Part shown: positions 12,100-15,903 of the stretch, one piece after another | Layout of the letters: each line of letters starts with the position of its first letter | Numbering within the stretch: position 1 is the stretch's first letter | Assembly (NCBI GenBank): GCA_947383645.1 | Contig: CANDEH010000053.1 | Coordinates: 1-15,903 of the forward strand | Reading direction: 5' to 3' | DNA: 15,903 nucleotides | Source of the DNA: an uncultured Clostridia bacterium | Lineage (GTDB): Bacteria; Bacillota; Clostridia; Oscillospirales; Oscillospiraceae | Notes under the pieces: generated by a model | Databases searched by the model: none | What the model was told of the DNA's origin: nothing | Seen by the model: the letters and a program-made list of their open reading frames with translations, nothing else | Translations under genes and position numbers: made by a program

Positions 12100-13116
12100 T
12101 CAGATGTCCGCCGTCAGGCCCACGCCCCGGGCGGCGGCGGCGTCAATGGCCTGCTTGCCGGTTATCAGGTCCAGCAGGGCCAGGCCGGTGGCGTCGAAAA
12201 TGGTGATCTGGTCCCGGTCTGTCCGGCCCGGAAGCGCGCCGGACAGAACCTGCCCGATCTCCCCGGCCACCTGCTCCCGGGCGATCACCCCCTGCTTGAC
12301 AGGCAGCTCCAGCTCCCCCACGCGGATGCACTGGTCCAGATCGTCGGCAAAGACCCGGGCGCTCCGGAACAGCTCCGGGTCCAGCTCCTCCTTCCCCTCC
12401 ATATCCGCACCGATGCAGCTGAAATGGGTCCCCGGACGGACCCACTCCCGGCGGATCACCGGGGCGCGGGAGGGGGTGACGGTGATGACGATATCGCTCT
12501 GCCCCACCGCCTCCGACAGCTCTCCCGCCGGCAGGATGGCGGTATCGCCGGCCTCCAGGCCGAAGCTCCCCCGCAGGCGGTCCCGGCAGGCGGCGGCGAA
12601 GGCCCGCTCGTTGTCCTTGTCCAGCTGGTCCGCCACATAGACCCGCCGGATGCCCGGCAGCACCGTGAGGGCAGCGGCGATCTGGAACAGGGCCTGCTTC
12701 CCCGCGCCCAGGACGGTGAGGGTATCGGCGTCCTCCCGGGCCAGGGCCGCCGCGGCCACGGCCCCCGCCGCGCCGGTGCGCATGCAGGTGACATAGGCGG
12801 CGTCCATCACCCCCAGGGGCAGGCCGGTTTGGGAGTCAAAGACCATCAGCATCCCGCTGAAGGGCGGCAGGCCCTGCGCCCGGTTGCCGGGGAAGTTGTT
12901 GAGCATCTTCAGCCCGTGGACCTGGGTCCGGCCCATCACCGCCCCGGATCGTATGTCCATCACCGCCCCCCGGTCCTCAAAGTGGTGGGCCACCAGCGGC
13001 CACACCGCCGTCTCCCCCGCCGCCTTCAGACGGTAGGCCTCCCGGACACCCTCGATCACACCGGGCAGGTCCAGCACCTGCTCCAGGTCCCCGCGGCCAA
13101 GGATTTTGATTTGCAT
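12100..13116 (-). CDS. Ornithine cyclodeaminase / mu-crystallin family protein
   Basis: This 338-residue NAD(P)-binding enzyme belongs to a family that includes ornithine cyclodeaminase, alanine dehydrogenase and ketimine reductases. Visible are HGLKMLNNFPGN (68-79) with substrate lysine K70, AYVTCMRTGAAGA (107-119) with R113, the Rossmann loop VLGAGKQA (135-142), FSCIGADMEGKEEL (232-245) with D238, and FDATGLALLD (307-316). The length is normal. The ATG at 13116 follows AGGAGGG; an upstream in-frame start at 13194 would overlap the promoter. It is the first gene of a likely operon with the aminotransferase and is divergent from the PucR regulator. True ornithine cyclodeaminase (proline synthesis) is possible, but many family members act on other amino or imino acids, so no symbol is given. 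Confidence 0.9.
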   Translation of the reverse strand: MQIKILGRGDLEQVLDLPGVIEGVREAYRLKAAGETAVWPLVAHHFEDRGAVMDIRSGAVMGRTQVHGLKMLNNFPGNRAQGLPPFSGMLMVFDSQTGLPLGVMDAAYVTCMRTGAAGAVAAAALAREDADTLTVLGAGKQALFQIAAALTVLPGIRRVYVADQLDKDNERAFAAACRDRLRGSFGLEAGDTAILPAGELSEAVGQSDIVITVTPSRAPVIRREWVRPGTHFSCIGADMEGKEELDPELFRSARVFADDLDQCIRVGELELPVKQGVIAREQVAGEIGQVLSGALPGRTDRDQITIFDATGLALLDLITGKQAIDAAAARGVGLTADI

Positions 13117-13165
13117 GGCGCGTCCCTCCTTCATACAGTTGAGTCTGGTCTGCTTTGCTGCTCTG

Positions 13166-13194
13166 ATTATGCGGTATTTCTGCCCGTCCTGCAA
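13166..13194 (-). promoter_or_regulatory. Promoter of the OCD-aminotransferase operon
   Basis: On the minus strand TTGCAG (plus 13189-13194), a 17-base spacer and CATAAT (plus 13166-13171) lie about 50 bases before the start codon. Confidence 0.65.
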
Positions 13195-13205
13195 GAACAG
13201 GTTTT

Positions 13206-13250
13206 TGTGAGAATCTCCTTGTTTTCTACAGATATTTATATTATCTCACA
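13206..13250. promoter_or_regulatory. Spaced inverted repeat, possible PucR site
   Basis: TGTGAGA (13206-13212) and TCTCACA (13244-13250) are perfect inverted arms 31 bases apart. They lie just upstream of the OCD promoter and between the two divergent genes. The left arm overlaps the small palindrome GAGAATCTC (13209-13217). It does not match the Bacillus PucR box as I remember it. A regulator tetramer bridging both arms is possible. Confidence 0.35.
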
Positions 13251-13302
13251 GTTTACAGAGCGTTCTTCAGGGCACCGTCCAGAGAAAAAGCTAACTCTGC
13301 GC

Positions 13303-13330
13303 TTGAAAAAAGGTCAGGCTGTGGTAGAAT
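13303..13330 (+). promoter_or_regulatory. Promoter of the PucR-family regulator gene
   Basis: TTGAAA (13303-13308), a 16-base spacer and TAGAAT (13325-13330) are present. They leave a leader of about 115 bases before the ATG that becomes very AT-rich just before the ribosome site (13408-13440). Confidence 0.6.
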
Positions 13331-13450
13331 AGTTAAAAATCCTCTATAAAACCGCATCTGTTCTCGCCTGTCAACGCGATGTTTTTCGGTGTGGAATCCA
13401 ACAGTATTTCATAAATTAATTAGAATTTTTTATAAAAAGGAGGAGGTCGC

Positions 13451-14635
13451 ATGCACCTCACGGTCAGTGATATTCTCAGCTTCGACTATTTCCGGGATCT
13501 CCGTCTGGTGGCCGGGCAGGGCGGGCTGGGGCGGGAGGTCAGCGGCTGCGGCATTCTGGACTACGAGCTGGAGGCCGACCTGAAGGGGAAATACCTCCAC
13601 ACCAACTTCTACCCTGGACAGCTGGCGGTGACCTCCCTGCTCTTCGCCAAGAGCAACCCCTTTCTGGTCCGCGACGCCGTCAAGTACCTGGCCTCCCGGG
13701 GCGGCAGCGGTCTGATTGTCAAAAATGTGTTTCGCCTGCCCCTCCACGACGTGGTCCTCCGCTACGCCGACGCCAAGGAGTTCCCCATCCTGCTGGCGGA
13801 CGACCGGCAGATCTGGTTTGAGGATCTGATCGTACAGATCGACCGGTGTCTCCGGGCAGCGGAGGATCTGGACGCGGCGGAGGCCCTAATCAGCCGGCTG
13901 CTCTACGAGAAGCTGGAGGCGGCGGAGCGGCGGGCCGCCGCCGGGCAGCTCCTCCCCGCCCTCCAGGACCGGTATATGGCCCTGAGCTTTCTGATTGGGG
14001 AGCGTGTCTCCGAGAGTCTGCTCCGGGATCTGAGCGCGGCGGTAAAACCTCTGCTGCCCCCCGTCCACCGGCTCCTCCGCCACCGGAAGGGGCTTCTGCT
14101 GCTCCTCTCCGCCGATGAGCTCCAGCCGGAGGACTGCCAGGCCGCGGCGGAGCTTCTGGCTGGACGCTTCCGGCAGCCGGCGGCGGGGCTCAGTCTGATC
14201 CACCACTCCCTGGCGGAGATGGACGAGGCCCTTCGGCAGGCTCTCCGCGCCGCCGCGGTCCACCGCCTTGCCCAGGGGGGGCCGGAGGCGGCGGAGAGGG
14301 TCTTTCTCCCCTACCGGGAGACCGGCGTCTACCGGCTGCTGCTCCCCCTGATCGACCAGGAGGCCCTCTCCCAGTACGCCGGCGGCATTCTGGAGCCGCT
14401 GCTGGAGTTCGACGCGGAGAACCGGGGCAATCTGACGGAGACGCTGCTGAATCTGGTCCGCTGCGGCGGAGATCTGCACATGCTGTCCCGGCACACCGGC
14501 CAGCATGAGAACACCCTGCGCAACCGCCTGGAGAAAATCCGGGGGCTCACAGGGCTGAGCTATCGGAGGCCCGACCAGTACGAGGAGCTGGCCCTGGCAG
14601 CGCGGATCTATCTGCTGCAGGGCGTGGAGGAGTAG
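13451..14635 (+). CDS. PucR-family transcriptional regulator
   Basis: The 394-residue cytosolic regulator has the PucR N-terminal sensor domain at about 1-122 (LTVSDILSFDYFRDLRLVAG), a degenerate GGDEF-like middle region at about 130-300, and the C-terminal PucR/CdaR helix-turn-helix at about 327-390 (HTGQHENTLRNRLEKIRGLTG). The size is typical. AAGGAGGAGG precedes the ATG. Family members sense small metabolites and often activate neighbouring catabolic genes for purines, amino acids or sugar acids. Here it is divergent from the OCD-aminotransferase operon, its most likely target; the purine permease at 9314-10642 is a second candidate. Its stop codon directly touches the stop of the convergent membrane-protein gene, with no terminator between. 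Confidence 0.92.
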   Translation: MHLTVSDILSFDYFRDLRLVAGQGGLGREVSGCGILDYELEADLKGKYLHTNFYPGQLAVTSLLFAKSNPFLVRDAVKYLASRGGSGLIVKNVFRLPLHDVVLRYADAKEFPILLADDRQIWFEDLIVQIDRCLRAAEDLDAAEALISRLLYEKLEAAERRAAAGQLLPALQDRYMALSFLIGERVSESLLRDLSAAVKPLLPPVHRLLRHRKGLLLLLSADELQPEDCQAAAELLAGRFRQPAAGLSLIHHSLAEMDEALRQALRAAAVHRLAQGGPEAAERVFLPYRETGVYRLLLPLIDQEALSQYAGGILEPLLEFDAENRGNLTETLLNLVRCGGDLHMLSRHTGQHENTLRNRLEKIRGLTGLSYRRPDQYEELALAARIYLLQGVEE

Positions 14636-15010
14636 CTACCGCCGCCGCGCCGGCTCCCGGAGGACGCCGATTGCCCCCAGGGCCATCAGGGCCGGGTAGA
14701 CCCAGAGCGCGCCAAAGATCACCGTGTCAACGGACAGCAGCCAGATACTGGGCAGGGCGGAGACGACCTGTATGATGTAGGCCGCCATGGGGCACCAGTA
14801 CCGCCCGCGGCTGCCGGCGTAGAGGAGGAAGATCTCCAGGAGAAGGCAGAGGAAGCCGGGGAGGAGAACCACCATCCCGATCAGAGCGGCGAAGCCGGCG
14901 AAGGACAGGTACTCCTGGCACTGGGCCAGCAGGTAGTAGATCCACGCCGCCGACAGCGCCGTCAGGATCAGATTCATCCACAGGAAAACGTCCCGCTTTC
15001 GCTCTTCCAT
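14636..15010 (-). CDS. Small four-helix membrane protein of unknown function
   Basis: The 124-residue product has four likely transmembrane segments at about 8-28, 37-64, 75-93 and 96-116, with a basic N-terminus (MEERKRD) and C-terminus (REPARRR). The ATG at 15010 has GGGGAGA 7 bases upstream. Longer in-frame starts up to 15208 would run over the promoter and through a region that does not look coding. The gene is convergent with the PucR gene and its stop codon abuts that gene's stop. I do not recognise a family; it resembles the many small uncharacterised membrane proteins of Clostridia. There is no functional context. Confidence 0.75.
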   Translation of the reverse strand: MEERKRDVFLWMNLILTALSAAWIYYLLAQCQEYLSFAGFAALIGMVVLLPGFLCLLLEIFLLYAGSRGRYWCPMAAYIIQVVSALPSIWLLSVDTVIFGALWVYPALMALGAIGVLREPARRR

Positions 15011-15057
15011 GTGCGTCTCTCCCCTTCCCCGCCCCTCCGGGAGCTTTTTCCGTCCCC

Positions 15058-15063
15058 ATTGTA
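15058..15063 (-). promoter_or_regulatory. Extended -10 of the membrane-protein gene
   Basis: On the minus strand TGATACAAT gives a -10 TACAAT with an upstream TG extension, about 48 bases before the ATG. The -35 region is only a T run, so the TG extension may carry the promoter. Confidence 0.5.
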
Positions 15064-15105
15064 TCACAGCTTTCTCCCGGAAAAAAGGCTCTCTTTTGGC
15101 GGTTC

Positions 15106-15138
15106 CCGCACATCCCCGGCTTGGCCGGGGTCGTGCGG
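15106..15138. repeat. GC-rich imperfect inverted repeat
   Basis: CCGCAC-AT-CCCCGGC pairs with GCCGGGG-TC-GTGCGG around TTG (6 bp, a 2-base mismatch, 7 bp). No T run follows. It marks the last GC-rich DNA before the composition shift and may be a boundary structure. Confidence 0.45.
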
Positions 15139-15142
15139 TATG

Positions 15143-15171
15143 GTGTAATAGCCGCAAAGCGGCCATTATAC
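15143..15171 (+). repeat. Thirteen-bp stem-loop at the compositional boundary
   Basis: GTGTAATAGCCGC pairs with GCGGCCATTATAC around AAA, with one G-U wobble and one A-C mismatch in plus-strand RNA. It starts a stretch (15140-15470) with no convincing gene other than a short stub. It may be an RNA element or the remnant end of a mobile element. Confidence 0.45.
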
Positions 15172-15314
15172 GTTGATTTGCTGCGGTTTTTCCTGCTTTT
15201 GGCGGCAAAGCTGCGCTATTTTATGCCGGGATATGCCAGGAGAATGAGCGGAAGAAATTGCCGCAAAACACCTGTGAGGGCCGGAATATCAATATGTTCA
15301 AGAGGTTTTAAGAT

Positions 15315-15374
15315 ATGACGAAAGTTTTATTCGTCTGCCACGGGAGTACACATCCTGTTTTTGAAAATGGTTGA
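15315..15374 (+). pseudogene. N-terminal stub of a low-molecular-weight phosphatase-like gene
   Basis: AAGAGG and an ATG at 15315 open a 19-codon frame, MTKVLFVCHGSTHPVFENG, then TGA. The first ten residues match the usual start of low-molecular-weight tyrosine phosphatases (MTKVLFVCHGN-I-CRS). The P-loop is broken right after CHG, so the C-x5-R signature is lost. I find no continuation in other frames before the terminator at 15474. It looks like a deletion or recombination scar, but so short a match could be chance. Confidence 0.35.
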
Positions 15375-15473
15375 TATATCTGGACTTTCCACAGATACCC
15401 CCGCAAATGTACTGCCTGTTTACTACTTTTGAGGTCTGGACAATAACACCCGCCTCGGCACGATATGGACGAT

Positions 15474-15511
15474 AAAGGGCAAGGCACAAACAGGCGTGCC
15501 TTGCCCTTTTT
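15474..15511 (+). terminator. Intrinsic terminator without an intact upstream gene
   Basis: AAAGGGCAAGGCAC pairs with GTGCCTTGCCCTTT around an 8-base loop, ending in TTTTT. It is strong on the plus strand. The only plus-strand candidate upstream is the 19-codon phosphatase-like stub, so it probably belonged to a gene that has been lost. Confidence 0.88.
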
Positions 15512-15661
15512 GCCGGTATTGGCATTTTCGTTGTCGGATAATCCAATACAATAAAATATTATACATCGTTCCTCTTATTTCTTTGCTGCTTTCAATTCGT
15601 TGCAGCATAACAAAAATACCCGCTGGACTTTAGGAATTTCAAAGAAACCCGACAATATTTC

Positions 15662-15690
15662 TTGCTTTTCGATAGATAGGTTTTTATAAT
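15662..15690 (+). promoter_or_regulatory. Promoter of the AraC-family gene
   Basis: TTGCTT (15662-15667), a 17-base spacer and a perfect TATAAT (15685-15690) lie about 75 bases before the ATG. A second TATAAT at 15735-15740 lacks a good -35. The rest of 15512-15763 is AT-rich with no gene visible. Confidence 0.65.
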
Positions 15691-15763
15691 GGGAAAACCG
15701 CAAGAATAATGAAAAGCAGCTTTATCCATTCTGATATAATGAAAGCCGAAAGGGGGGAAGACC

Positions 15764-15903
15764 ATGAACGGCCATAGGGTTGAGAATACAGCGGCAGCGA
15801 TTTCCTACATTGAAGCGCATCTCAATGAAAAACTGGATTTAGACACTGTTGCAAATGCGGTTTGCTATTCCAAGTACCACCTGCACCGAATGTTTACAGA
15901 CAC
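15764..15903 (+). CDS. AraC-family transcriptional regulator, N-terminal part only
   Basis: The first 46 codons are present before the window ends. AAGGGGGGAAG precedes the ATG. The sequence AAAISYIEAHLNEKLDLDTVANAV (10-33, interrupted here only by the normal helix turn) followed by CYSKYHLHRMFTD is the first helix-turn-helix of an AraC-type DNA-binding domain. The HTH is at the N-terminus, so this belongs to the class with an N-terminal DNA-binding domain and possibly a C-terminal effector-binding (GyrI-like) domain, which lies outside the window. Targets are unknown. Confidence 0.85.
   Translation, partial: MNGHRVENTAAAISYIEAHLNEKLDLDTVANAVCYSKYHLHRMFTD

Noticed and set aside
10893..13332. 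Two long plus-strand open frames opposite the aminotransferase and OCD-family genes
   Set aside because: Low-complexity composition and no start signals; the minus-strand frames carry complete family motifs.
15121..15318. 65-codon plus-strand frame in the boundary region
   Set aside because: No ribosome site, it overlaps two hairpins, and its basic aromatic composition gives no domain. Treated as non-coding remnant DNA.
1..15903. CRISPR array, tRNA, rRNA or intact transposase
   Set aside because: I looked for spaced direct repeats, tRNA-like cloverleaves and transposase motifs and saw none; a formal scan was not possible.

Overview
The window looks like chromosomal DNA of a GC-rich member of the class Clostridia, probably an Oscillospiraceae-type gut bacterium near Flavonifractor, Lawsonibacter or Intestinimonas. 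This is inferred from strong AGGAGG ribosome sites, a three-repeat SLH surface protein, Firmicutes-type regulators (Rrf2/YwnA-like, PucR, AraC) and genes of about 60-70 % GC. I see no rRNA, tRNA, CRISPR array or intact transposase.

Layout. Bases 1-190 hold one copy of a dispersed intergenic repeat and a terminator. Bases 191-3235 (-) encode a large secreted SLH protein. The gap at 3236-3914 is dense in signals: a structured leader for the SLH gene, two back-to-back promoters around a palindrome, a plausible small plus-strand transcription unit ending in a terminator, and a second repeat copy that starts a 63-codon ORF. Bases 3915-7404 (-) are a two-gene operon: an aconitase-family hydratase followed by NADP-type isocitrate dehydrogenase. 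Together they would turn citrate into 2-oxoglutarate. Bases 7566-9219 (+) carry an orphan lipoprotein, an Rrf2 regulator and a small cupin. The cupin promoter carries an inverted repeat likely bound by the Rrf2 protein. A bidirectional terminator separates the cupin from a convergent AzgA-type purine permease (9314-10642, -).

Bases 10935-13116 (-) are an ornithine-cyclodeaminase-family dehydrogenase and a class I/II aminotransferase, likely one transcript for amino-acid or imine metabolism. A PucR-family regulator (13451-14635, +) is divergent from them and may control them. A four-helix membrane protein (14636-15010, -) converges on it, and the two stop codons touch. After about 15140 the composition becomes more AT-rich. 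That stretch holds hairpins, an apparent N-terminal stub of a low-molecular-weight phosphatase, a terminator with no intact gene, and the start of an AraC-family regulator cut by the window end.

The least explained part is the intergenic complex at 3236-3914, together with the partial repeat at 1-100. The enzymes, transporter and regulators belong to recognisable families, although exact substrates cannot be read from sequence.
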